In this document: positions 28,437 to 34,845 of the stretch, one piece after another
Position numbering within the stretch: the stretch's first letter is position 1
Layout: every line of letters starts with the position of its first letter
Assembly: GCA_004296955.1 (NCBI GenBank)
Contig: SCVB01000025.1
Span: forward strand, 1-64,000
Direction: 5' to 3'
DNA length: 64,000 nucleotides
From: Brevundimonas sp.
GTDB taxonomy: Bacteria > Pseudomonadota > Alphaproteobacteria > Caulobacterales > Caulobacteraceae
Position numbers and translations under genes: made by a program
Notes under the pieces: generated by a model
What the model saw: the letters and a program-made list of their open reading frames with translations, nothing else
What the model was told of the DNA's origin: nothing
The model's database searches: none

Positions 28437-29281
28437 GCCGCGGCCTCCAGGGCCGTCAGGGCGCGGCAGGCGCGGGCCTGTTCGTCCAGCAGTTCGCTGA
28501 ACGGCGGAACCTGCCCGTCCCGCTCGATCAGGGTGGGCCGGGGGCCGATCCGGTCGAGAAGCCGGCGATAGAGACCCCAGACGGCCTCGCTGACCGGCGC
28601 GTCGTGACTGTCGATCAGCAGGGCCTCGCCCCACACCGGATCCGGGCGATGGCCGGCCAGATGGATCTCGCCGATGAGGGAGGCGGGAACGCGGTCCAGC
28701 CAGTCCTCGGCCGACAAACCCATGTTTGAGGCGCTGACAAACACATTGTTGACGTCCACCAGAAGTTCGCAGCCCGTGCGCCGGGCGATCTCGACCAGAA
28801 AGTCGACCTCTTCCCAGCCATGGCCGAACAGCGGGAGGTAGGCGGCGGGGTTCTCGATCAGCAGGCGACGCCCCAGGGCGACCTGCGCCTCGTCGATGTG
28901 TTCGCAGATCAGGGTCAGCATCTCCCGGCTGCGTGGAACCGGCAGGAGATCGGGATGATAGACGTTTCCCCGCCGCGACCAGGCCAGATGCTCTGACACG
29001 GCGAAAGGCTGGAAGCGGTCGATCAGCGCGCGAAATCGGGCCAGATGGGACCGGTCCGGCCGCTCGTCGCCGGCGAGGGACAGTCCCACGCCGTGCAGGG
29101 ACAGCGGATGGACGGCGCGGATGCGCTCCAGCCAGCCGAGCCGGGGGCCGCCCGCGACCATGTAGTTCTCGGGGTGAACCTCGAACCACAGGCCGCGCTG
29201 GGGTCCGGCCGCCGGACAGGCCTCGGCTTCAACATAGTGCTGCGGCTTGAGGCCCAGCCCGGCGGTCGGAAAGACGGTCAT
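28433..29281 (-). CDS. bufB: MNIO-family (DUF692) bufferin maturase
   Basis: A 282-aa TIM-barrel multinuclear non-heme iron oxidase of the DUF692 family. Likely iron ligands include His in LSLHGVGLSL, EHLAW, LLIENPAAYLP, LLVDVNNVFVSASN and EIHLAGH, all at usual spacing. MNIO enzymes modify Cys residues of RiPP precursors (methanobactin, TglHI, bufferin). Established in related systems: bufferin Cys become 5-thiooxazoles. Here the enzyme lies between the precursor (1-nt overlap, TGATG) and bufC, so it is the modifying enzyme of that precursor. Confidence 0.92.
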   Translation of the reverse strand: MTVFPTAGLGLKPQHYVEAEACPAAGPQRGLWFEVHPENYMVAGGPRLGWLERIRAVHPLSLHGVGLSLAGDERPDRSHLARFRALIDRFQPFAVSEHLAWSRRGNVYHPDLLPVPRSREMLTLICEHIDEAQVALGRRLLIENPAAYLPLFGHGWEEVDFLVEIARRTGCELLVDVNNVFVSASNMGLSAEDWLDRVPASLIGEIHLAGHRPDPVWGEALLIDSHDAPVSEAVWGLYRRLLDRIGPRPTLIERDGQVPPFSELLDEQARACRALTALEAAA

Positions 29282-29574
29282 CAGCGGTTGGCGATCGGGC
29301 TCAGGGAGCCGTTGCCCCGGGGGGTGCGGATGGTGGTGCAGGTGCCCTTGGCGACCAGCTTCCAGGCGTTGCCCTGATAGTCGCGGGTCGAGGTGCCGGC
29401 GCAGGTGGTGCCGGGGCCGGCGGCGCAGTCGTTCTGGCCGGCGCGGGCGACGCCGTAGCATTTCTCCATGGCGTTTTCCTGCGCCGCGGTGGGGCGTTCC
29501 TGGGCTGCGGCGGCGGTGGCGCCGAGCGCGAGCAGGGCGCCGGCGCCCACGATGAGTTTGGCCTGGGTGTTCAT
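29281..29574 (-). CDS. bufA: BufA1-type (DUF2282) bufferin precursor, periplasmic metallophore
   Basis: A 97-aa precursor with a cleavable signal peptide (residues 1-24, AAAA-QE) and four Cys: C39 (MEKCYG), C50 (QNDC), C58 (TTCAGTS) and C79 (KGTC), the DUF2282 pattern. In Caulobacter bufferin, to my knowledge, some of these Cys are converted to thiooxazoles and the peptide sequesters copper in the periplasm. GAGGAG lies 8 nt before the ATG. First gene of the buf operon and 54-79 nt downstream of a SigF-type promoter, so induction by metal or oxidant stress is expected. Confidence 0.92.
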   Translation of the reverse strand: MNTQAKLIVGAGALLALGATAAAAQERPTAAQENAMEKCYGVARAGQNDCAAGPGTTCAGTSTRDYQGNAWKLVAKGTCTTIRTPRGNGSLSPIANR

Positions 29575-29627
29575 GGGGTCGTCTCCTCATGCGCCGGTCC
29601 GGGGCGGAACGGCCTTGCAGCAGGGAG

Positions 29628-29653
29628 TTCGACGGCGTCACGGCCAAGGTTAC
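29628..29653 (-). promoter_or_regulatory. SigF-type ECF promoter of the bufferin operon
   Basis: On the minus strand GTAACC (29653-29648), 16 nt, then CGAA (29631-29628). The start codon of bufA lies about 54 nt further on, leaving a short 5' leader. The same hexamer-spacer-tetramer arrangement occurs in front of the divergent sigma gene. This fits the GTAACC-N16-CGAA pattern I recall for Caulobacter SigF. Confidence 0.75.
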
Positions 29654-29698
29654 GGGAGGGCCCCGGAATTTATTTCGACGAAGGCCGCCGCGCGCGAT

Positions 29699-29724
29699 GT
29701 AACTTCGGACGGGTTCCGCGCGAA
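29699..29724 (+). promoter_or_regulatory. SigF-type ECF promoter of sigF-nrsF (autoregulation)
   Basis: GTAACT (29699-29704), 16 nt, CGAA (29721-29724). Transcription would begin near 29731, only a few bases before the tandem GTG codons at 29734 and 29737, so the message would be leaderless or nearly so. It differs from the bufferin promoter at one -35 base. Confidence 0.7.
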
Positions 29725-29733
29725 TGGAGTGGC

Positions 29734-30276
29734 GTGGTGGACAGGGAAGCCGAGCTGAAGGGGCTGATGCTGCGAGGTCTCGAGGGAGATCCCGTGGCCT
29801 GGCGCATGCTGCTCACCCAGCTTCGGGGCGCCCTGACCCCCTATTTCAGACGTCGCCTGAGCGGTCTGGAAGCCGATGCCGAGGACCTGGTGCAGGACTG
29901 TTTGATCGCCATCCACGCCAAGCGGGCGACCTATGACCGGTCGATGGCCTTCACCGCCTGGGCCTATGCGATCGCCCGCTACAAGCTGATCGATCATTTC
30001 CGTCGGCAGGGCCGCCGGGTCGACGTACCCATGGAGGACGCGGCCGTTCTGACGGCCGAGCATTCCGTCGAGGACGGCGTCGTGCGGCGGGACCTCTCGA
30101 AGGTCCTGTCGATCCTGCCGATGCGGCAGCGCCGCCTGATCGAGGACGTGCGGATCGGGGGGTTCAGCCTGGCCGAGGCGGCGGCCCGGAACGGCTGCAC
30201 CGAGGGCGCCGCCAAGGTCAGCGTCCACCGTTCAATGAAGGCGCTGTCCGCCAGCGTGATCTCCCATGAAGACTGA
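29734..30276 (+). CDS. sigF: ECF sigma factor, SigF type
   Basis: A 180-aa sigma-70 family ECF factor. Region 2 (about residues 22-92) contains DAEDLVQDCLIAIHAKRATYD and the -10-binding AYAIARYKLIDHFRR; region 4 (about 115-170) contains LPMRQRRLIEDVRIGGFSLAEAAARNGCTEGAAKVSVHRSMKAL, shown in part to place the HTH. It overlaps the next gene, a six-helix DUF1109 protein, by 11 nt. That pair plus a divergent buf operon is the SigF-NrsF arrangement of Caulobacter, which responds to metals such as chromate, cadmium and copper. Start: GTG at 29734, close to the predicted transcription start; the ATG at 29767 is an alternative. Confidence 0.88.
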   Translation: MVDREAELKGLMLRGLEGDPVAWRMLLTQLRGALTPYFRRRLSGLEADAEDLVQDCLIAIHAKRATYDRSMAFTAWAYAIARYKLIDHFRRQGRRVDVPMEDAAVLTAEHSVEDGVVRRDLSKVLSILPMRQRRLIEDVRIGGFSLAEAAARNGCTEGAAKVSVHRSMKALSASVISHED

Positions 30277-30901
30277 TGACCTCATCGACGCCCTGGCGGC
30301 GGGACTGCAACCGGCGCGACCCGCGCGGTTGAATCCCCTGCTGCTGGCCTGCGCGGCGGCGGCCTCGGTGGCCGCTGTAGCGATCCTGCTCGGCATTCGG
30401 CCGGCCCTGGCCGAAATCCTCTCGTCCCCGACGACCTGGATGAAGGGACTTTATACGGCGGGTCTCGCCGGAGCGGCCCTGTGGCTGAGCGCCAGAGCCG
30501 GTCGGCCGGGCGCAGACACGCGCGTCCCGCTGGCGGCGTTGGCGGCGATCGTCGGCCTGGCCATGCTCTGGGGGGCGGTGGAACTCCTTGCGGCCCCCGG
30601 CGACGAACGGCTGGCCGACTGGCTGGGCCGGACCTGGACGATCTGCGGCCGGAACATCCTGCTGGTTTCGGCGGCAGCCGCCGTTCCGACGTTCCTGTCG
30701 GCGCGAAGACTGGCCCCGACCCGTCCGGCCTTCTCGGGGTTCGCCCTGGGCGTCGCCACCGGAGGAATCGCGGCGACGGCCTATGGTCTGCTGCATTGTC
30801 CGGAATCGACCGCCGCCTTTGTGGCGACCTGGTACACCCTAGGCGTCGCGGGCGCGGGCCTCATCGGCGCCGTGGCCGGCCGGTTCGCCCTGCGCTGGTA
30901 G
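30266..30901 (+). CDS. nrsF: NrsF-type membrane anti-sigma factor (DUF1109)
   Basis: A 211-aa protein with a short cytoplasmic N-terminus (MKTDDLIDALAAGLQP) that should bind the sigma factor, then six membrane helices. Two Cys, C127 (WTICGRN) and C178 (LLHCPES), match the two periplasm-facing Cys of Caulobacter NrsF (as I recall, near 131 and 181), which are needed for metal or oxidant sensing. Under stress NrsF is thought to release SigF. It overlaps sigF by 11 nt and ends 11 nt from the convergent hemW stop. Confidence 0.88.
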   Translation: MKTDDLIDALAAGLQPARPARLNPLLLACAAAASVAAVAILLGIRPALAEILSSPTTWMKGLYTAGLAGAALWLSARAGRPGADTRVPLAALAAIVGLAMLWGAVELLAAPGDERLADWLGRTWTICGRNILLVSAAAAVPTFLSARRLAPTRPAFSGFALGVATGGIAATAYGLLHCPESTAAFVATWYTLGVAGAGLIGAVAGRFALRW

Positions 30902-30912
30902 GCGCGGCGCGC

Positions 30913-32067
30913 TCAGACCAGCAGCGCCTTCAACACCCCGTCCAGCACCGGCCGGCCGGCCGCCGTCGCCCTGACCCGTCCCGCTTCGGCGACCAGGAAT
31001 CCGTCCGCGATAAGCCCGGCCAGCGGCTCTGACTCGACGGTCCGCCCCAGGGTCGCCAGATCCGCCAGCGCCGCGCCCTCGACGGTCCTCAGACCGAGCA
31101 GGACCTTCTCCTCCGCCGCGTCGCGCGCCGACTGCGTCTCCCGCTCGCTCCACGGCGTCCCCGCCGCGACCCCGGCGACATAGGCCCCGATCCCCCGGTG
31201 GGCCACGGTCGCCGTGCGCGCGCCGTCCAGGGTCAGCCGGCCGTGCGCGCCGGGCCCGAGACCGAGGTAGTCGCCGCCGCGCCAGACGTGGAGATTGTGG
31301 GCCGAGCGGGCCGCCTCGCCGCGCCCGTGGTTGGAGACCTCATAGGCGTCGAAGCCGGCGGCCTCGAGCACGGCCTGGGTGGTTTCGTAGAGGGCGGCGG
31401 ACAGATCCTCGTCGGGCGGGGTCCAGGCCCCGCGGGCCACCGCCCGTCCGAAGGCGGTCGTCGGCTCTATGGTCAGCTGATAGGGCGAGACGTGTTCGAA
31501 GCCCATGTCGAGGGCTTCGGTCAGTTCGGCGGTCCAGCCGGCGACGGTCTGGCCGGGGCGGGCGTAGATCAGGTCGATGGACAGGCGCGGGAAGGCGCGG
31601 GCGGCGACGGCGACGGCGCGGCGGGCCTCGTCCGCCGAGTGGTTGCGGCCGAGGAAGGCCAGGGCCGCATCGTCCAGCGCCTGGACCCCCATGGACAGGC
31701 GGTTGATCCCGGCCCCGGCCAGGACCGCGAACCGGGCGGCCTCTGCATCAGTGGGATTGGCCTCCAGCGTGATCTCGATGTCGCCGCGCGGCGGGAACAG
31801 GGTGCGAGCGCGGTCAATGACGGCGGCGACGGCCTCGGGCGCCATCAGGGAAGGGGTGCCGCCGCCGAAGAAGATCGACGCCAGCCGACGCAGGCCGGTC
31901 AGGGCGGCATGCGCCTCCATGTCGGCGAGGATGGCCGCGACCAGCGCCGCCTGCTCCTCCGCCCGGCCCCGGTCGCGCACGACGTTGAAGTCGCAATAGG
32001 GGCAGATCCGGGCGCAGTACGGCCAGTGGACGTAGAGGGCGAGGTCGGAGCCGGGGTTGGGGGGCAT
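30913..32067 (-). CDS. hemW: Radical SAM protein HemW (heme chaperone, formerly HemN-like)
   Basis: A 384-aa radical SAM protein. The [4Fe-4S] site is C18-x3-C22-x2-C25 in YVHWPYCARICPYCDFN. FFGGGTPSLM and ITLEANP follow, and the HemN C-terminal domain is present. It lacks the HemN-specific N-terminal extension, so HemW, a heme-delivery protein, is the better call. Start at ATG 32067; the frame extends to 32169 only through a repeat. Its upstream region is the left arm of a 26-bp inverted repeat (32071-32096), and no good SD is visible there. Confidence 0.93.
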   Translation of the reverse strand: MPPNPGSDLALYVHWPYCARICPYCDFNVVRDRGRAEEQAALVAAILADMEAHAALTGLRRLASIFFGGGTPSLMAPEAVAAVIDRARTLFPPRGDIEITLEANPTDAEAARFAVLAGAGINRLSMGVQALDDAALAFLGRNHSADEARRAVAVAARAFPRLSIDLIYARPGQTVAGWTAELTEALDMGFEHVSPYQLTIEPTTAFGRAVARGAWTPPDEDLSAALYETTQAVLEAAGFDAYEVSNHGRGEAARSAHNLHVWRGGDYLGLGPGAHGRLTLDGARTATVAHRGIGAYVAGVAAGTPWSERETQSARDAAEEKVLLGLRTVEGAALADLATLGRTVESEPLAGLIADGFLVAEAGRVRATAAGRPVLDGVLKALLV

Positions 32068-32070
32068 GGG

Positions 32071-32181
32071 GGTGATTGGTGGTTGGTGATTGGCGGTTGG
32101 TGATTGGCGGGGGCAGACGCCGGTGCTCGGGCGGTGATCGGCGGCGGCGATGCAGCCGCCAATCACCAACCACCAATCACC
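32071..32181. repeat. Long perfect inverted repeat of GGTGATTGG-like units, copy 2
   Basis: Left arm 32071-32096 and right arm 32156-32181 are perfect 26-bp inverted repeats (left arm begins GGTGATTGGTGGTTGGTGAT), separated by 59 bp. Extra copies of the unit follow the left arm (TTGGTGATTGGCGG to 32110). The right arm includes the last five bases of rdgB. Related to the imperfect repeat at 13781-13890. Confidence 0.9.
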
Positions 32182-32782
32182 CCTCCATCAACGCCGCCCT
32201 CAACTTGGCGAACGCCGCCGCCCGATGGCTGATGCTGTCCTTCAGGACCGGATCCAGCTCCCCGAAGGTCTGGTCGCGGCCGTCGGGGATGAAGATCGGG
32301 TCGTAGCCGAAGCCGCGGTCGCCGCGCGGGGGGAAGGTCAGCAGGCCGTCGACCCGGCCCTCGACCACCACGGCGGGGCCGTCCGGCCAGGCCACGGCGA
32401 GGGCCGAGGTGAACCAGGCGCGGCGATCGTCGGACCCGACTTCCTCGAGTCTTTCTTCCACCCGGCGCATGGCGAAGGCGAAATCCTTGTCCGGCCCGGC
32501 CCAGCGGGCGGAAAATATGCCCGGGGCCCCGTCGAGCGCCGCCACCGACAGGCCGGAGTCGTCGGCCAGGGCGACCTCGCCCGACCGGTCGGCCGCATGG
32601 CGGGCCTTGAGCAGGGCGTTGCCGGCGAAAGTGCTCTCGGTCTCGTCCGGTTCGGGCAGATTCAGACTGGCGGCGGTGACCACGTCGTAATGTCCGTTCA
32701 GCAGGGCGTCGATCTCGACCGCCTTGCCGGGATTATGGGTCGCCACGACCAGCCGCATCCCCTTGATTAGCTTCAGATTCAT
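32177..32782 (-). CDS. rdgB: XTP/dITP pyrophosphatase (RdgB/HAM1)
   Basis: A 201-aa HAM1-family enzyme that removes ITP, dITP and XTP from the nucleotide pool. Motifs: VVATHNPGKAVE, TFAGNALLKA, LADDSGLSV, GIFSARWAGP and GFGYDPIFIP. The ATG at 32782 or the GTG at 32791 could be the start. The 3' end runs into an inverted repeat that lies between rdgB and hemW, both on the minus strand. An AT-rich region with a palindrome lies directly upstream. Confidence 0.94.
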   Translation of the reverse strand: MNLKLIKGMRLVVATHNPGKAVEIDALLNGHYDVVTAASLNLPEPDETESTFAGNALLKARHAADRSGEVALADDSGLSVAALDGAPGIFSARWAGPDKDFAFAMRRVEERLEEVGSDDRRAWFTSALAVAWPDGPAVVVEGRVDGLLTFPPRGDRGFGYDPIFIPDGRDQTFGELDPVLKDSISHRAAAFAKLRAALMEG

Positions 32783-32822
32783 CCTGATCACGCGCTCCGC
32801 AACAATCTATTGCCAAAGTTTA

Positions 32823-32839
32823 ATATCGTTAAACGATAT
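32823..32839. promoter_or_regulatory. Palindromic operator candidate in divergent AT-rich region
   Basis: ATATCGTT-A-AACGATAT, a perfect 8-1-8 palindrome, in the most AT-rich stretch of the window. It lies between rdgB (minus) and the 38-aa gene, DUF2975 and XRE genes (plus), so it could control either side. TTGCCA at 32810-32815 is a possible plus-strand -35. No regulator is known to me for this exact site; the XRE protein encoded at 33859 is the obvious candidate. Confidence 0.5.
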
Positions 32840-32993
32840 GTAACGTGCTTTTCCTCAGAGCACGGCCTATCTATATCTTCAAGGACGGACGCCGCGACGT
32901 TCCTTGATCGAAGGCAAAGACGCACGATCAATGCAGCGGCACTACAAAACAGGGGTGAAAACATCCCTCGCTCAGGACCAACGGAGAAAGACC

Positions 32994-33110
32994 ATGAACA
33001 CCATGAACGCTTCCTACTTCATCGAGAAGGTCGGCCACGGCATCCTCAACGCCTTCCTGCTCGCCGCCCTGCCGACCGCCCTGGTCGCCACCCTGATCCA
33101 GGCCCTGTGA
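32994..33110 (+). CDS. 38-aa hydrophobic micro-protein
   Basis: ATG at 32994 with GGAGAAAG about 6-10 nt upstream; a second in-frame Met is at codon 4. The product is 38 aa: a polar first third (NASYFIEKVGHG) and a hydrophobic remainder (residues about 17-37) that could be one membrane helix. No family recognised. It is preceded by a promoter-like AT-rich region and followed 134 bp later by the DUF2975 gene. The stop codon lies inside a 7-bp stem (33104-33110 pairs with 33126-33132). Confidence 0.55.
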   Translation: MNTMNASYFIEKVGHGILNAFLLAALPTALVATLIQAL

Positions 33111-33244
33111 TTCTACTCTTCTGTGTCACAGGAGCTTTGACGATCGGCATGACAATCGCGATGAATAAGACCGCGTGTGGGTTCGCCGGACCCCGCGCGG
33201 CATCCTCGCCCCGCCGACCGGCCCGCTAACAGAGAGGTCGACCC

Positions 33245-33835
33245 ATGCGTTTCCCGAAGTCGCTTTCGCTCGGGATCCGCGTACCGTCCGTCCGGACCCC
33301 GGCCCTGCCGGCCCTCGGTCCGGGATCGATATCCAGCCTGCTCGGCGTCGCCCTCGGGGCCGCCTTCTGGATCCTGGCGCTGCTGACCTGCGCCGCCGTC
33401 CTCGCCTTCCTTTTCATGGCCTTCGTTCCGATGGGTCCGCTGGACCTGACCGCGACCTCGGACGACGGCGGCACCAGCGTGCCGATACCGCGCGCCTACG
33501 CCCTGTTCGGAATCGGCGCCTTCGCCGGCTATTTCGCCGGTTTCGCCCTGATCCTCCGCCACCTGCGCCGCATCGTGCACAGCCTTCGCATCGGCGATCC
33601 CTTCCAGCCCGCCAACGTCAGCCGGCTGAAGCAGATCGGCCTGACCCTGGCCACGGTGACCGGCGGCGCCTGGATCGGCCAGACCCTGGTCTCGCGGCTG
33701 GTGCGCGGCGCGCTTGAGCCGCCCAGCCTGTTCGACCTGGTCACCCCCGCCTTTTCCGTGCTCGTCGTCTTCGTCCTGGCCGAGGTGTTCCGCGAAGGCG
33801 CCCGGCTGCGGCGCGAATCTGAACTGACCATCTGA
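33245..33835 (+). CDS. DUF2975 family membrane protein
   Basis: A 196-aa protein with four hydrophobic helices (about residues 33-60, 84-106, 133-150, 162-180). The LRRIVHSLRIGDPFQPANVSRLKQIGLTL segment between helices two and three is the DUF2975 hallmark. The family is nearly always paired with a YozG-type XRE regulator, which is the case here 23 nt downstream. Function is unknown; a membrane sensor for the regulator is plausible. Confidence 0.85.
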   Translation: MRFPKSLSLGIRVPSVRTPALPALGPGSISSLLGVALGAAFWILALLTCAAVLAFLFMAFVPMGPLDLTATSDDGGTSVPIPRAYALFGIGAFAGYFAGFALILRHLRRIVHSLRIGDPFQPANVSRLKQIGLTLATVTGGAWIGQTLVSRLVRGALEPPSLFDLVTPAFSVLVVFVLAEVFREGARLRRESELTI

Positions 33836-33858
33836 TCGGACTGAGCTAGAGAGCGTCC

Positions 33859-34119
33859 ATGGCCATCCGCGTACAGCTTGACCGAATCCTCGTCGAACGG
33901 CGCATGTCGCTGACCGAGCTCGCCGACCGCGTCGGCGTGACCCTGGCGAACCTGTCGATCCTCAAGACCGGCAAGGCGCGGGCCATCCGCTTCACGACGC
34001 TGGACGCCCTCTGCCGCGAGCTGAACTGCCAGCCGGGCGACCTGCTGACGCAGACGCCGGGACCGCAGGACGCCGGTTCGGACGAGGACGTCGACGGGAA
34101 CGCCCCCGGCACGACATGA
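33859..34119 (+). CDS. YozG-like XRE-family HTH regulator
   Basis: An 86-aa helix-turn-helix protein. The HTH is at about residues 12-45 (RRMSLTELADRVGVTLANLSILKTGKARAIRF, named by its ends here) with the YozG feature FTTLDALCRELNCQPGDLL. It overlaps the Smr gene by 4 nt (ATGA). The acidic C-terminal tail (DAGSDEDVDG) is disordered. With the preceding DUF2975 gene it forms a standard pair; a palindrome upstream at 32823-32839 may be its target. Confidence 0.85.
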   Translation: MAIRVQLDRILVERRMSLTELADRVGVTLANLSILKTGKARAIRFTTLDALCRELNCQPGDLLTQTPGPQDAGSDEDVDGNAPGTT

Positions 34120-34661
34120 GCCGCCGCGACGACCTGAGCCCCGACGACCACCGCATCTGGGCCCGCGTCGCCGGTTCGGTCACCCCCGCGAAGCCGAAGA
34201 AATCGACCCGGGTCACGCCGGGCGCCGCCGTGGTCGATCCCCCCGCCGCGCCGCAGCCGAAGGGGCTGGCGAAGGCGCGCGCCGCCGCCCCGGCCTGGAG
34301 CCCGCCCGTCCCCGCCCCCGCCCGTCCGCGCGGCCATCCGGAAGAGCTGGAGCCGCGCCGCCAGCGCCGGCTGTCGCGCGAACGCGATCCGATCGAGGCG
34401 CGGTTCGACCTGCACGGCTTCGGCCGCTTCCAGGCCCAGGACGCCCTGACGGCCTTCCTGCTCGGCGCCCAGGCGCGGGGATACCGCTCGGTTCTGGTGA
34501 TCACCGGCCAGGGCCGGCGCGGCGGCACGGGGGTGATCCGCGCTTCGGTGCATGAATGGCTGCAAGGTCCGGCGCTGCGCGGGGTGGTGTCGGGGTTTGC
34601 GTCCGCCGCCCGCCATCATGGCGGCGACGGGGCGCTGTATGTGACGATCCGCAGATCCTGA
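34116..34661 (+). CDS. Smr-domain (MutS2 C-terminal-like) nuclease protein
   Basis: A 181-aa protein: a Pro/Ala/Lys-rich linker (residues 20-90) and a C-terminal Smr domain with DLHG (98-101) and TGQGRRGG (130-137). Smr domains cleave branched DNA or RNA; stand-alone forms have been implicated in mRNA cleavage at stalled ribosomes. The YozG-like gene overlaps by 4 nt, so expression is coupled. The dispersed repeat begins 2 nt after its stop. Confidence 0.9.
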   Translation: MSRRDDLSPDDHRIWARVAGSVTPAKPKKSTRVTPGAAVVDPPAAPQPKGLAKARAAAPAWSPPVPAPARPRGHPEELEPRRQRRLSRERDPIEARFDLHGFGRFQAQDALTAFLLGAQARGYRSVLVITGQGRRGGTGVIRASVHEWLQGPALRGVVSGFASAARHHGGDGALYVTIRRS

Positions 34662-34662
34662 T

Positions 34663-34844
34663 CCTTCTCCCATTGGGAGAAGGTGGCCCGAAGGGCCGGA
34701 TGTGGGTCGGCTCCATCCTTCGGCGCAAGCCGCCGCTCCGAACAGCGACACGGCTTCGCCGAATGCCGCCACCCGACCCACTCCCTTTCGCGCAACCGAT
34801 CGCTTCGCTCCCGGACGCTCAAGCCCTCTCCCAACGGGAGAGGG
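34663..34844. repeat. Dispersed hairpin-bounded intergenic element, copy 2
   Basis: A 182-bp element between convergent Smr and PfkB genes, in the opposite orientation to copy 1 at 9059. End hairpins are CCTTCTCCC-N3-GGGAGAAGG (34663-34683) and CCCTCTCCC-N3-GGGAGAGGG (34824-34844). Positions 34797-34824 match copy 1 in reverse complement. The right hairpin ends one base before the PfkB stop codon. Confidence 0.85.
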
Positions 34845-34845
34845 T

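Noticed and set aside
29281..29574. Precursor gene as an ordinary exported protein of unknown function
   Set aside because: Four-Cys DUF2282 pattern and the adjacent MNIO, BufC and DoxX genes identify it as a bufferin-type precursor.
32818..32839. TTAA repeats as a CtrA box
   Set aside because: The two TTAA half-sites are 5 nt apart rather than the required 7, and they are explained by the palindrome.
33111..33244. Small frame after the 38-aa gene beginning ATGACAATC
   Set aside because: Runs into Arg/Pro-rich sequence, no SD suited to it, overlaps the leader of the DUF2975 gene.
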